DNA of 64,000 nucleotides from Methanothermobacter sp. CaT2 (lineage in GTDB: Archaea > Methanobacteriota > Methanobacteria > Methanobacteriales > Methanothermobacteraceae), in assembly GCF_000828575.1 (NCBI RefSeq), contig NZ_AP011952.1, positions 62,001-126,000 of the forward strand, written 5' to 3'. The translations under genes and the position numbers were made by a program. This document shows, one piece after another, positions 1 to 9,784 of the stretch. The notes beneath the pieces are model-generated. The model had not been told where the DNA came from and searched no databases. It worked only from the letters and a program-made list of their open reading frames with translations. The stretch's first letter is position 1; every line of letters starts with the position of its first letter.

Positions 1-2
1 GT

Positions 3-77
3 AAATGTGGATATGTATTTGAGTACTGTGAAGGAGGAAAGTGCAGCATAGAGGTCAAGAGGGTTTCCATTGATTAG
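3..77 (+). CDS. 3' end of an unidentified gene (partial)
   Basis: The third reading frame is open from the left edge to a TAG at 75-77 and reads as a short tail with three cysteines (C-G-Y ... Y-C-E-G-G-K-C) ending in VKRVSID. The spaced cysteines favour this frame over frame 1, which stops at 49-51. Too little is visible to name a family. Its stop codon lies inside the first unit of a 50-bp tandem duplication. Confidence 0.4.
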   Translation, partial: KCGYVFEYCEGGKCSIEVKRVSID

Positions 78-173
78 GAGATTTCAATCGGTGGATGTTT
101 AAGAGACCTTCAGATTCATTGCCTTAGGAGATTTCAATCGGTGGATGTTTAAGAAGCCTTCAGATTCAGTTCC
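74..173. repeat. 50-bp tandem duplication between convergent gene ends
   Basis: Two head-to-tail copies, 74-123 and 124-173, match at about 46 of 50 positions. The first copy carries the TAG of the left-hand gene; the second carries the last codons and stop (166-168, minus strand) of the Nudix gene. An equivalent minus-strand stop triplet is also present in copy 1 at 116-118. The ancestral spacer between the two convergent stops appears to have been doubled. Confidence 0.9.
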
Positions 174-621
174 TTCTTATGAATCCAAGAATATCCCTGA
201 AACCTGACCTTTCACTTTTTCTTTCTACCTTTATGTCCTTCACAAAGTCGGCGAGCCAGTCTGCAAGTCTGTATTTCGAAAGACCAGCCGGTTCAACCCA
301 TGCAAAGCCCTCATGTTCGTGGCTCAGCTTCACATTACCCGAGGCTTTGCACCTGATTATGATATGAACAGCGTTTATTATCGGGAACTTCTGTTCAACA
401 ACCCCCATAACATCACCGGGGGTTATTTCAAGGCCGGTTTCCTCCCTGACCTCCCTCTTGAGGGCCTCATCAAGGGACTCGCCGGTACCCACCTTTCCAC
501 CGGGAAGCTCCCAGGTGGATGGGTTGGTCTTTGAATTTTCAGATCTTTTGATTATGAGAACCCTTCCGTTATCATCCTCAATGAATGCCCTCACCGCCAG
601 TATATAAACACTTCCCACCAT
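166..621 (-). CDS. Nudix hydrolase
   Basis: A 151-residue protein with a complete Nudix box, G-x5-E-x7-REVREETGL, at about residues 42-64. The glutamates of the REUxEE core bind the metal that drives hydrolysis of a nucleoside diphosphate linked to another moiety. Small Nudix proteins of this kind clean up oxidised or surplus nucleotides or split dinucleotide cofactors; the substrate cannot be read from sequence. A TATA-like element (TTTATATATT on the minus strand, 651-660) about 30-39 nt before the ATG suggests a very short or absent leader. The 3' end is inside a tandem duplication. Confidence 0.85.
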   Translation of the reverse strand: MVGSVYILAVRAFIEDDNGRVLIIKRSENSKTNPSTWELPGGKVGTGESLDEALKREVREETGLEITPGDVMGVVEQKFPIINAVHIIIRCKASGNVKLSHEHEGFAWVEPAGLSKYRLADWLADFVKDIKVERKSERSGFRDILGFIRRN

Positions 622-650
622 AAAAATCCCTGTTTATGATTGGGGCTCTA

Positions 651-660
651 AATATATAAA
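651..660 (-). promoter_or_regulatory. TATA box of the Nudix gene
   Basis: TTTATATATT on the minus strand, at the distance expected for a transcript beginning at or just before the ATG at 621. No strong ribosome binding site precedes the start, which fits a leaderless mRNA. Confidence 0.55.
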
Positions 661-688
661 CTGGATATCGATTGCAATGTTTGCGGGG

Positions 689-1759
689 CTACTTCCAGTC
701 CCTGAACTCAATTGAGAAACGGGTCCCACCCTCTGATTCAACTTTGAGGTTACCATTTAACTGGTCAGTAAGGCTTCTTACAAGCTGCATACCCATACTG
801 GATGTGCTCTGGAGGTCAAAGTTCTCTGGAAGACCCACCCCATCATCTTCAACCGCAAGAATGTAACTGCCATCCCCTTTTTTAAATGAAACCCTTATTT
901 TGCCTTTCTTTCCCTCAGGGAACGCATGTTTGATCGCATTTGTGAAGAGCTCATTTACAATGAGTGCCAGGGGGACAACCGTGTTTATATCGAGTTCAGC
1001 CTCATCTATATCTGTCTCAAGGGCTATGCGGCCCGGATCCGATAGGAATGTCTGGTAGAGGTCCCTCACAAGTCCCCTCAGGTATTCACCGAAGTCCACC
1101 CTCCTGTGTTTACCTGAAGTGTAAAGCCGCTCATGAAGCATGGCCATTGCTCTGGCCTTTGACTGGGCCTCCCTGAAGAGCATGAGATCATCCCTATCCT
1201 TCACATACCTTGACTGGATATTGAGGATGCTTGAGATTATCATGAGGTTGTTCTTGACCCTGTGGTTTATCTCCCGTAGAAGCATCTCCTTCTCCTTGAG
1301 GGCTTTTTCCAGTTCCAGGTTCTTCTTTAGAAGTTCTCTTCTGGCTGCAGAGAGCTGGTTGTTTAGCCTTGTGAGTTCATCAAATAGTTCTTCTCTCACA
1401 TCCCCACCGGCAGATGGACCCATTTCTGGTGTTTCAGGCAGCTCAGTATCAACAAGGCGGTAGATTTTTATCATATCCTCCTTTCTGGCCGCACCAACAG
1501 CGTAGATCCTTTCATCAGCCATGAAACCTGAAAAGTGGTAGGTCTTAAGGTTCTTTAAATTCAGTTCCCAGTTATAGGCGGCCCCTTTATCATTGATTTC
1601 CTGGATGAAAAGGGAGGCCTTTGCCTGGCTACCTATGTCCATGAGATCAACGAAGGATTCCATGTTGAGGGGTATGTCGGAGCCATGGTCTATTATCTTC
1701 TCAATGGATCCATCCTTCCTCAGGATAAGGAAAACACCCTCAGGTCCATTATTATTCAT
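689..1759 (-). CDS. Soluble sensor histidine kinase (HisKA_2/HWE-like)
   Basis: 356 residues without membrane segments. Residues 1-100 look like a small PAS-like sensor module, 120-165 form a charged coiled coil, and the dimerisation/phosphoacceptor helix carries EINHRVKNN with the likely phosphorylated His166. An N box ([12 protein letters not shown]) and G boxes (DDGVGLP, GMQL) make a GHKL ATPase domain. No response regulator is adjacent. The gene follows the cobalamin-binding protein by 39 nt on the same strand, so the two are probably co-transcribed and the kinase may read out the cobalamin sensor. That partnership is inference; the kinase assignment is firm. Confidence 0.88.
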   Translation of the reverse strand: MNNNGPEGVFLILRKDGSIEKIIDHGSDIPLNMESFVDLMDIGSQAKASLFIQEINDKGAAYNWELNLKNLKTYHFSGFMADERIYAVGAARKEDMIKIYRLVDTELPETPEMGPSAGGDVREELFDELTRLNNQLSAARRELLKKNLELEKALKEKEMLLREINHRVKNNLMIISSILNIQSRYVKDRDDLMLFREAQSKARAMAMLHERLYTSGKHRRVDFGEYLRGLVRDLYQTFLSDPGRIALETDIDEAELDINTVVPLALIVNELFTNAIKHAFPEGKKGKIRVSFKKGDGSYILAVEDDGVGLPENFDLQSTSSMGMQLVRSLTDQLNGNLKVESEGGTRFSIEFRDWK

Positions 1760-1798
1760 TCTATAACCTTCAATAGCTTAAAGTCTAAACAGAATCTT

Positions 1799-2812
1799 CT
1801 ATTCTGTTTTCAGGAATTCTTCAGCCACCCTCACGGCGCTGGAGGCACTGGCGGCGTGCAGATCGGCTCTGACCTTCCTCCAGAGTTCAGTGTCCACATT
1901 GAATGGGTAGCCACCCACCATTACAGGGGGAGAATCATCCAGCTCCCCAAGCAGTTTTATGAGACTTCTCACGTGTCCAACGTTGAAGGTCATGGTGGCT
2001 GATACAGCAACGAGGTCAGGCTTCAGTTCATCCACGATTTTCCTGAAATCCTCCGGTGGAGTGCTGGCCCCCAGGTAAACAGAATCCCAGCCATTGATTT
2101 CAAAGAAGTCACTGACCATCCTTATTCCTATCTCATGAAGCTCATTGTTAACGCATGCAGCAACAAGCCTGAGGTTTTTCCGCTCTGATGCCTGGTAGAT
2201 GTACGGGTAGAGTTCTGACATTATCATCTGCGTAACTGACGTTGCATAGTGTTCATGGGCAACCGATATCTGGTTGGTCTGCCATAACCTGCCGATTTCA
2301 TGCTGCACCGGCTCAAAAACATGGAGGTATATGTCCTCAACATTCACACCGGACTTCAGGGACGAGATTATGAGGTCCCTGGCCTTTTTTGCCTCTGTAT
2401 TCAGAACAAGTTCAAGGTACTTCTCTGCAAGGTCCCTCAGGGGCTGATCCCTCATGTAGCTTGGAGGTTTATGTTCCATTTCAAGCTTCCTGAGGGAACC
2501 TGAGATGTAACTGGAAGCAAGGGAAGCGGTTTCATCGTCCAGAACTTCCAGCATAACCTTTTCCATACTTTTAAGCGAACCCCTGAGGCACTCTTCAGGG
2601 AGCCCAAGGTTCCTCAAAAGCACATCGGCCCAGAGAACGTAGTCCTCAAAGAGTTCCGGACTTGAATTTCTTATTGCCTCCTCCAGGTAGTCCAGATGGT
2701 AATTTATGTCCTGTATGCACAAGTCCCTATCTTCAGGACTTACAAGCCCCTTACCCTTAAGATCGTCATATACAGCTGATACAAGGGATTCCCTTGAAAC
2801 ACTGATCCCCAT
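1799..2812 (-). CDS. CarH-like cobalamin-binding sensor protein
   Basis: 337 residues from the ATG at 2812, chosen because GGGGTG lies 7-8 nt upstream; an earlier in-frame start would read through AT-rich promoter DNA. Residues 1-130 are helical. Residues 130-205 form a four-helix cap with W177-x9-E187-H188, the W-x9-EH signature of CarH-type adenosylcobalamin photoreceptors. Residues 215-335 are a Rossmann B12-binding domain with E224-x-H226-x2-G, where His226 would be the lower cobalt ligand. There is no DNA-binding domain, unlike CarH, and no methyltransferase neighbour; a histidine kinase follows. A corrinoid-state or light sensor is the best reading. A corrinoid protein of a methyltransferase system is less likely. 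Confidence 0.82.
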   Translation of the reverse strand: MGISVSRESLVSAVYDDLKGKGLVSPEDRDLCIQDINYHLDYLEEAIRNSSPELFEDYVLWADVLLRNLGLPEECLRGSLKSMEKVMLEVLDDETASLASSYISGSLRKLEMEHKPPSYMRDQPLRDLAEKYLELVLNTEAKKARDLIISSLKSGVNVEDIYLHVFEPVQHEIGRLWQTNQISVAHEHYATSVTQMIMSELYPYIYQASERKNLRLVAACVNNELHEIGIRMVSDFFEINGWDSVYLGASTPPEDFRKIVDELKPDLVAVSATMTFNVGHVRSLIKLLGELDDSPPVMVGGYPFNVDTELWRKVRADLHAASASSAVRVAEEFLKTE

Positions 2813-2880
2813 TAACAACACCCCAATATATTTAAGTTGGAACCCCAATAAGAGATTTATCATTTTTTGCAGTGTTAAAT

Positions 2881-3063
2881 ATGAAGTCATCGGAAGGTTT
2901 CAGAATAATTTCGACCACAGGAGAATGTCCGGAATGTGTCTACAGATGCGAGGTTGTCCTTGAGGATCCTGGAGAGATTAAGCTTTACTGCAGGCACCCC
3001 CTGGGACCGGGTAGCCCCACACACTGCATATACTTTAAGAGGGATAGGAAAATCAGCAGATGA
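2881..3063 (+). CDS. Small cysteine-rich protein, unknown function
   Basis: About 60 residues from ATG 2881; a GTG at 2872 is an alternative start. Five cysteines (C-P-E-C-x3-C near the N terminus, then C and C in the second half) suggest a compact zinc- or Fe-S-binding fold. The gene is divergent from the cobalamin sensor with under 70 bp between starts, so the two promoters share the AT-rich stretch 2812-2880. No family was recognised and the start is uncertain. Confidence 0.6.
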   Translation: MKSSEGFRIISTTGECPECVYRCEVVLEDPGEIKLYCRHPLGPGSPTHCIYFKRDRKISR

Positions 3064-3158
3064 TCAGCTTTTAGGATTTATAATTGACACAATATAAAAA
3101 AACATATTAATTAAAAATAATTATAATTATTATTCATAATAGATCATCAGGTGTTAAG

Positions 3159-4040
3159 ATGCTTACCTCTGTTCAGAAGGAAATACTCCAGACACTCATC
3201 AACCTCTACAGGAATTCAAACGGCAAATCCATTAAGGGTGAAGAGATAGCAGCCATAATGAACCGCAATCCGGGCACAATAAGAAACCAGATGCAGTCCC
3301 TCCGAAGCCTGGGACTCGTGAAGGGTGTTCCCGGACCTCGCGGGGGATACAAGCCAACCATAAAGGCCTACCATCAGCTGAACATATCATCAACCGGAAG
3401 GGAAACAGCCGTCCCCATCTACAGGGGCGGTGAGAGAATCGATGACCTTTCGGTTGCAAAGATAGAGTTCACAAGCATCCCTGACCCCGGGGAGTGTGAG
3501 GCCGCAATAAAACTGGTTGGCAGCATAAAAAAACTTGATCTGGGCGATAGGGTCCGCATAGGCCCAACACCGGTTAACAAACTCATTGTTGACGGGGTTG
3601 TAGTGGGAAGGGATGATATGGACAACATAATCCTCCTGGACACCACCGCCATAAGGAGCATACCCAAGAGGACGGTTGAGGAGGTTGCAACCCATGAACT
3701 TGTGACACTCACCCCTGATATCAGTGTGAAGGATGCCGCGGTTAAACTATCATCACTGGGAATCGAGGGGGCCCCGATAGTGGAGGACGATGAGGTGAAG
3801 GGCATAGTGACCCTCAGTGACATAACAGCATCCATAGCAGAGGGTACCGAGAACCTGCCTGTTTCAGAGATAATGTCAAAGAATATAATAACGGTTAAAC
3901 CTGAAACGATGATCTCTGATGCAATAGAAATCATGAACAAACACAATATAGGGAGACTGATCGTTACAGACAGCGAGGGTAAACTGGCAGGTATAATAAC
4001 CCGTACAGATATCCTTGACAGCATAGCGGGTCTCGATTGA
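3159..4040 (+). CDS. HTH and tandem-CBS-domain protein, probable transcriptional regulator
   Basis: 293 residues: a winged helix-turn-helix at about 1-70, a middle beta-rich domain at 80-165, and two CBS motifs at about 165-225 and 230-293 (DAAVKLSSLGIEGAPIV and DAIEIMNKHNIGRLIV). CBS pairs bind adenine nucleotides or SAM and act as energy or cofactor sensors, so this is probably a ligand-responsive DNA-binding protein. The start is set by AGGTG six nt upstream. The 95 bp before it are very AT-rich. It is monocistronic. Confidence 0.85.
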   Translation: MLTSVQKEILQTLINLYRNSNGKSIKGEEIAAIMNRNPGTIRNQMQSLRSLGLVKGVPGPRGGYKPTIKAYHQLNISSTGRETAVPIYRGGERIDDLSVAKIEFTSIPDPGECEAAIKLVGSIKKLDLGDRVRIGPTPVNKLIVDGVVVGRDDMDNIILLDTTAIRSIPKRTVEEVATHELVTLTPDISVKDAAVKLSSLGIEGAPIVEDDEVKGIVTLSDITASIAEGTENLPVSEIMSKNIITVKPETMISDAIEIMNKHNIGRLIVTDSEGKLAGIITRTDILDSIAGLD

Positions 4041-4091
4041 GACCAGGCACCTGATTTTTAAGTAAAGATACCACAAAATCAGATCATACTG

Positions 4092-4123
4092 GAGATCTGA
4101 ATATTTAATAGAGATCTGAATAT
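4092..4123. repeat. Direct repeat of a BglII-like palindrome
   Basis: GAGATCTGAATAT occurs at 4092-4104 and again at 4111-4123 (19-bp period), each holding the palindrome AGATCT. The pair sits 100-130 bp before the deoxyhypusine synthase start and could be an operator or a degenerate duplicated TATA region. Confidence 0.5.
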
Positions 4124-4221
4124 ATAATTAATGTGCAACAATTCTGTAGTTCTCTGGTGCTCATGCAAGTTAACTGTATTTATCACTATAATGGGAAGTG
4201 TTACTTTTGAATGTGAATCAT

Positions 4222-5124
4222 ATGAATATAAAACCCGACATGAAGGCAGGGGACCTTATAAGGGAGATGGGGCGTTCAGGGGTCCTTGGAGCAGGCAGGG
4301 TCCACAGGGCAGCAGGACTGCTCCGTGAGATGATTGATGACAGTGAAATGGCATTATTCATGAGTGTTGCAGGACCACTGGTGCCTGGCGGGATGAGGGG
4401 GATCATAAGGGATCTCATAGATCAGAAGGTTATATCAGCACTCATAACAAGCGGGGCTAACCTTACACATGACCTCCTTGAGGCCTTTGGAGGGGCCCAT
4501 TACAGGGAATATGGATTCGATGATGAAAGGCTTCATGAGGAGGGGATAGGCCGTATAGGTGACATATACACAAGGTCAGAGGACTTTGAGGTCTTTGAAG
4601 CCAGGATGCAGGACATATTTTCATCCATATTCAAATCAAAACCCCATATTTCAATTCAGGAGCTCATTGACGAGATAGGGGCACATCTGAAGGATGAGAT
4701 GTCCATCATAAGAACGGCCCACCTGAGGGGTGTTCCCATTTATGCCCCGGGGATCATCGACAGCATGCTTGGCCTCCAGCTCTGGATGTACACACAGGAC
4801 AACAGGGTATGCCTAGATGCTGTGAGGGATATGCACAGCCTCTCTGACCTTGTATTCAGCTATGAGAGGATAGGGGCTGTTATACTTGGAGGGGGACTTC
4901 CAAAGCATTATACACTGGCATCCACACTCCTAAGGGGTGGTGTGGATGCTGCGATCCAGATAACCATGGATCGAAGTGAAACCGGAAGCCTCAGCGGCGC
5001 CCCCCTTGAGGAGGCCAAGTCTTGGGCCAAGGCACAGGCTGGTTCGAATCTTGTAACGGTGGTTGGGGATGCAACGGCCCTGTTTCCACTTATACTTTCA
5101 GCTGCACTCTCTGATGGGGATTGA
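4222..5124 (+). CDS. dys: Deoxyhypusine synthase
   Basis: 300 residues from ATG 4222. An upstream GTG is in frame, but the TATA-like element near 4175 and the GTGA at 4213 favour this start. The enzyme transfers the aminobutyl group of spermidine to a lysine of aIF5A in an NAD-dependent reaction. The C-terminal block VDAAIQITMDR ... SGAPLEEAKSWAKA matches the human active-site region, keeping the lysine of S-W-x-K that forms the enzyme-imine intermediate. The NAD-site segment VILGGGLPKHY is also present. The length is normal for archaeal DHS. Confidence 0.92.
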   Translation: MNIKPDMKAGDLIREMGRSGVLGAGRVHRAAGLLREMIDDSEMALFMSVAGPLVPGGMRGIIRDLIDQKVISALITSGANLTHDLLEAFGGAHYREYGFDDERLHEEGIGRIGDIYTRSEDFEVFEARMQDIFSSIFKSKPHISIQELIDEIGAHLKDEMSIIRTAHLRGVPIYAPGIIDSMLGLQLWMYTQDNRVCLDAVRDMHSLSDLVFSYERIGAVILGGGLPKHYTLASTLLRGGVDAAIQITMDRSETGSLSGAPLEEAKSWAKAQAGSNLVTVVGDATALFPLILSAALSDGD

Positions 5125-5144
5125 TGGAGGTTTGAGGTCCTTTC

Positions 5145-5672
5145 ATGATCGAACTTCTTTTTCCTGTTTCAGGTTTCCTGATGAAGGTTGCGGATGACGC
5201 CGAGGATGAGTGGGGAAGGCCCCTCACAGGCATGGTGGCCGGTGCCCTCTGCGGGCTTTCATCTGGTGTTCTCTCCACTGCTGATACGGCTGCTGCGTGT
5301 ATATTCCTTGGGATATTTGCAGGCACCCTTCTATCATGTAAGATAGACTGCCCCAGCCACGTGCTTGCTGCAGTGGTATTCCTTCTGGTCCTTTTTTTTG
5401 GCGGAGTGCCCTCACTGAGTATCCCTGCTCTTGTTGCATGCACAGCGGGAGCCTACATTGATGAATATGGCAATGACAACCCACGGGTATACGAAAAGGG
5501 CCGTTTTTTCAGGTTTTTCTTTGATTACAGGTTCTCCCTCAAGATTGTAATAGTCCTCCTTGCTGTTATTTCACTGCTTGGAGTTTCAGATACCGGTTTT
5601 GGTCCTGCAACGGTCCTCTTTTTCATACTCTTTGAGGTCGCCTATGAAGTTGCAGGAAGAATCAGGATTTAG
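5145..5672 (+). CDS. Conserved multi-pass membrane protein, unknown function
   Basis: 175 residues with about five hydrophobic segments (near 28-48, 50-65, 72-98, 128-145, 152-168) and a central acidic loop DEYGNDNPRVYEKG. It starts 20 nt after the deoxyhypusine synthase stop and is probably co-transcribed with it. I do not recognise a transporter or enzyme motif. Confidence 0.75.
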   Translation: MIELLFPVSGFLMKVADDAEDEWGRPLTGMVAGALCGLSSGVLSTADTAAACIFLGIFAGTLLSCKIDCPSHVLAAVVFLLVLFFGGVPSLSIPALVACTAGAYIDEYGNDNPRVYEKGRFFRFFFDYRFSLKIVIVLLAVISLLGVSDTGFGPATVLFFILFEVAYEVAGRIRI

Positions 5673-5767
5673 GGTTCGCTTCGGCCCTGATTGTATTTTA
5701 TGTAAACTGTTATAGTGGATAAAATAGTTTTACTGGCTGTTTTCATGGACATTAAGAGTTAAATGAA

Positions 5768-6521
<754 letters not shown>

Positions 6522-6571
6522 CAAAGACACCTCTCAAGAAAACTTTAATTTAAATCAGAAATTATAGAAAA

Positions 6572-6603
6572 TATTATATACTCATATCTTAAAGTTTACT
6601 TTA
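6572..6603 (+). promoter_or_regulatory. cbiM promoter with inverted repeat at the start site
   Basis: A TATA box (TATTATATA, 6572-6580) is followed 10 bp later by the perfect interrupted palindrome TAAAGT-TT-ACTTTA at 6590-6603, which would cover the expected transcription start near 6602. A repressor bound there would block initiation, a common archaeal arrangement. The regulator is unknown; a metal or corrinoid sensor is plausible because the operon imports cobalt. Confidence 0.5.
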
Positions 6604-6626
6604 GAAAGATTCAAGAAGGTGATAAA

Positions 6627-7295
6627 TTGCATATCATGGAAGGATTCCTGCCACCCGAGTGGTGTCTCTTCTGGTATCTACTATCGGCACCGGTCATAGT
6701 TTATGGTTTAATCAGGATAATAAGGATTTCAGATGAGAGACCCGAGGCAAAACCGCTTCTTGCAGTTAGCGGTGCGTTCATGTTTGTTCTATCATCCCTT
6801 AAACTTCCATCTGTAACTGGTAGCTGTTCACACCCCACAGGTAATGGACTCGGGGCCGTGCTCTTCGGCCCTGCAGTCACATCTGTCATGGCACTCATTG
6901 TTCTCATATTCCAGGCGCTGCTCCTTGCCCATGGGGGCATAACAACCCTGGGTGCAAACGTGTTCTCCATGGGTATCATTGGCCCGGTCTGTGCCTGGGG
7001 AATCTACAGGATCACAAGGTCAGCCATACCATCATCTGCCGCGGTCTTCCTTGCAGCATTTCTGGGCGACCTTATGACCTATGTGACAACATCAGTCCAG
7101 CTTGCAGTTGCATTCCCTAAACCAGGGTTCATGGAGGCCCTTGTGAAGTTCATGGTGATATTCGCCTACACCCAGGTTCCACTGGCGGTTGCCGAGGGCC
7201 TTCTCACTGTGGTGATATTTGAGAACATCCTCAAGCTCAAGCCTGATATAATGGAGAAACTTCAGGTTATAGGAAAACCTGCTGCGGAGGGTTAA
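6627..7295 (+). CDS. cbiM: Cobalt ECF transporter, substrate-binding membrane subunit CbiM
   Basis: 222 residues, about seven membrane helices. The start is TTG 6627, not the later ATG: AAGGTGAT lies 5 nt upstream and the protein then begins Met-His-Ile-Met-Glu-Gly, where His2 is the conserved metal ligand of the CbiM/NikM family. CbiM binds Co2+ and defines specificity. It leads the operon cbiM-cbiN-cbiQ-cbiO, and cobalt is needed in quantity for the corrinoid-dependent methyl transfer of methanogenesis. Confidence 0.95.
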   Translation: MHIMEGFLPPEWCLFWYLLSAPVIVYGLIRIIRISDERPEAKPLLAVSGAFMFVLSSLKLPSVTGSCSHPTGNGLGAVLFGPAVTSVMALIVLIFQALLLAHGGITTLGANVFSMGIIGPVCAWGIYRITRSAIPSSAAVFLAAFLGDLMTYVTTSVQLAVAFPKPGFMEALVKFMVIFAYTQVPLAVAEGLLTVVIFENILKLKPDIMEKLQVIGKPAAEG

Positions 7296-7296
7296 A

Positions 7297-7584
7297 ATGG
7301 ATAAAAGACACATCATAATGCTCATTGCAGTTGCGGTGATTGCCATCACACCCCTTGTGATCTACAGTGGACTTGGAGAGGATCAGGGATACTTTGGAGG
7401 GGCAGATGACAGTGCCGGTGAGGCAATATCTGAGACAGGGTATAAACCCTGGTTCCAGCCCATATGGGAGCCACCAAGCGGTGAGATAAAGAGTCTCCTA
7501 TTCGCGCTCCAGGCCGCCATAGGTGCCCTCATAATAGGATACGTCTTTGGCTACTACAGGGGGAGGGGAGAATCCCCTGAATAA
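7297..7584 (+). CDS. cbiN: Cobalt transporter small membrane subunit CbiN
   Basis: 95 residues with two membrane helices (about 7-25 and 66-84) joined by an extracytoplasmic loop containing GYKPWFQPIWEPPSGEIKS, typical of CbiN. CbiN helps load CbiM with cobalt. It begins two bases after the cbiM stop, with GGAGG as ribosome binding site. Confidence 0.94.
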   Translation: MDKRHIIMLIAVAVIAITPLVIYSGLGEDQGYFGGADDSAGEAISETGYKPWFQPIWEPPSGEIKSLLFALQAAIGALIIGYVFGYYRGRGESPE

Positions 7585-7607
7585 AAATTTTTTCATGGTG
7601 AAGGACG

Positions 7608-8375
7608 ATGAACATATCTGTTGACCACTATGCACATACCAATGGCCTCAGAAACGCGAGCCCAGGCTTTAAGATGGCCCTGGCCATTATCACAATGCTC
7701 ATTTCAGTCCTATCACCAAACCCTGTTATACCCCTCATCATAGCATTTTTAATGACACTCCTGATTCTCTTTGCAGCAGATATACCTGCCTCATACTACC
7801 TGCGGTTCGCCGCCATCCCTGTGGGATTCGGTGTCCTGACACTTGTGCTCATGGCATTATTCTTTGGTGTGAACCCGCTTGTAACATTCATGGGCCTAAG
7901 GATCTACAGTGACGGCCTGCAGACGGGTATTCTAGTCTTCTCGAGGATACTTGGCGGGTTTTCATGTCTCGCCTTTCTTGCACTCACCACACCCCTCAAT
8001 GAGGTCTTCCATGAACTTGGAAGGCTGGGTCTTCCAGCGGCCTTCACTGAGATAGCCCTCCTCATGTACAGGTCCATATTTGTTTTCCTTGAGGAGGCGT
8101 CAGTGATGTACAATGCCCAGGATTCAAGGCTAGGCTACAGTGGTGTTAAAAATTCCTACAGGTCCCTGGGGCTCCTTGCAGGCAACCTCTTTATAAGGTC
8201 CTGGCTTAGGGGTGAGACGGTGTACCGTTCCATGGAGGCGAGGTGCTATCAGGGGACAATGCCATCCATCAGAAGGCAGCCCATTGGAGCCCGTGAAGCG
8301 GTTATGATAGCATTATTTGATGGTTTACTTTTAATGGGGCTTCTTTTCACATCAAAGGGTGTCATCTTCTACTGA
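7608..8375 (+). CDS. cbiQ: Cobalt ECF transporter transmembrane coupling subunit CbiQ
   Basis: 255 residues of the EcfT/CbiQ family: several N-terminal membrane helices, then a cytoplasmic coupling region with the two family signatures near AQDSRLGY and RGETVYRSMEARCYQG. The latter (A-R-x on a coupling helix) docks onto the ATPase groove. It lies in the cbiMNQO operon. Confidence 0.94.
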   Translation: MNISVDHYAHTNGLRNASPGFKMALAIITMLISVLSPNPVIPLIIAFLMTLLILFAADIPASYYLRFAAIPVGFGVLTLVLMALFFGVNPLVTFMGLRIYSDGLQTGILVFSRILGGFSCLAFLALTTPLNEVFHELGRLGLPAAFTEIALLMYRSIFVFLEEASVMYNAQDSRLGYSGVKNSYRSLGLLAGNLFIRSWLRGETVYRSMEARCYQGTMPSIRRQPIGAREAVMIALFDGLLLMGLLFTSKGVIFY

Positions 8376-8455
8376 TTCTGTGAGGATACCACCGGGCACA
8401 GTTAAATATTAAATGAACACTATTCATCATATGGTCAGTTTCCAGTGGTGTGAAC

Positions 8456-9292
8456 ATGAAGATTATTGAGGCAGTAAATATCAGGTACACCTACCCGGAT
8501 GGCACCGAGGCGCTGAAGGGTATAGATTTCCATGCAAAAAAGGGTGAGGTCGTGGCCCTTCTCGGCCCCAACGGCGCAGGAAAGTCCACACTCTTCCTTC
8601 ACTTCAACGGCATACTGCAGCCAACCAGCGGGAAGGTACTGGTAGATGGGAAAGAAATCGACTACAGCAAATCAGGTCTCATAGAAGTCAGGCAGAAGGT
8701 TGGAATTGTATTCCAGAATCCTGATGACCAGCTGTTCGCACCAAGGGTTGACGAGGACGTTGCATTTGGACCCCTCAATATGGGACTTGATGAGGACGAG
8801 GTTGAGGAGAGGGTTAATGACTCCCTCCGGAAGGTGGGAATGTCCGGCTATGAGGACAGACCCCCCCACCACCTGAGCGGGGGTGAGAAGAAGAGGGTTG
8901 CAATAGCAGGTATACTCGCCATGAAACCTGACATAATGATACTTGATGAGCCAACCTCTGGCCTTGACCCCCGCGGGGCATCGCAGATACTCAGACTCCT
9001 CCATGAGCTGAATGAGGAGGGCATGACCATAATCATATCCACCCATGATGTTGACCTGGCACCCCTCTACTCTGACCGGATATACATAATAAGCGGGGGA
9101 GAGATAATAAGTGAGGGAACACCTGGAGATGTTTTCTCAGATATAGATACCATAAGGGGCGCCAACCTCCGTCTTCCAAGGATAGCGCATCTGGTGGAGA
9201 TACTTCAGAAGGAGGATGACCTCCCGTTCAGGGGACCATACCCCCTCACCATAGGGGAGGCCAGGAGAAAACTCCGTGAACAGCTGAAATAG
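8456..9292 (+). CDS. cbiO: Cobalt ECF transporter ATPase CbiO
   Basis: 278 residues from ATG 8456, preceded by GGTG; an in-frame GTG lies two codons earlier. Walker A GPNGAGKST, Q loop FQNPDDQ, signature LSGGEKKRV, Walker B MILDEPTSGLDP and switch His in STHDVD are complete. It powers Co2+ uptake with CbiMNQ. The 80-bp gap after cbiQ has TATA-like sequence near 8405, so a secondary promoter is possible. Confidence 0.95.
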   Translation: MKIIEAVNIRYTYPDGTEALKGIDFHAKKGEVVALLGPNGAGKSTLFLHFNGILQPTSGKVLVDGKEIDYSKSGLIEVRQKVGIVFQNPDDQLFAPRVDEDVAFGPLNMGLDEDEVEERVNDSLRKVGMSGYEDRPPHHLSGGEKKRVAIAGILAMKPDIMILDEPTSGLDPRGASQILRLLHELNEEGMTIIISTHDVDLAPLYSDRIYIISGGEIISEGTPGDVFSDIDTIRGANLRLPRIAHLVEILQKEDDLPFRGPYPLTIGEARRKLREQLK

Positions 9293-9763
<471 letters not shown>

Positions 9764-9784
9764 ATAGGATAGGAGGTGAATCTG

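Noticed and set aside
5673-5767. Inverted or direct repeats between the membrane protein gene and pyrF
   Set aside because: GTAAACT and AGTTTTAC pair only imperfectly and direct alignment needs several gaps; at most a convergent terminator.
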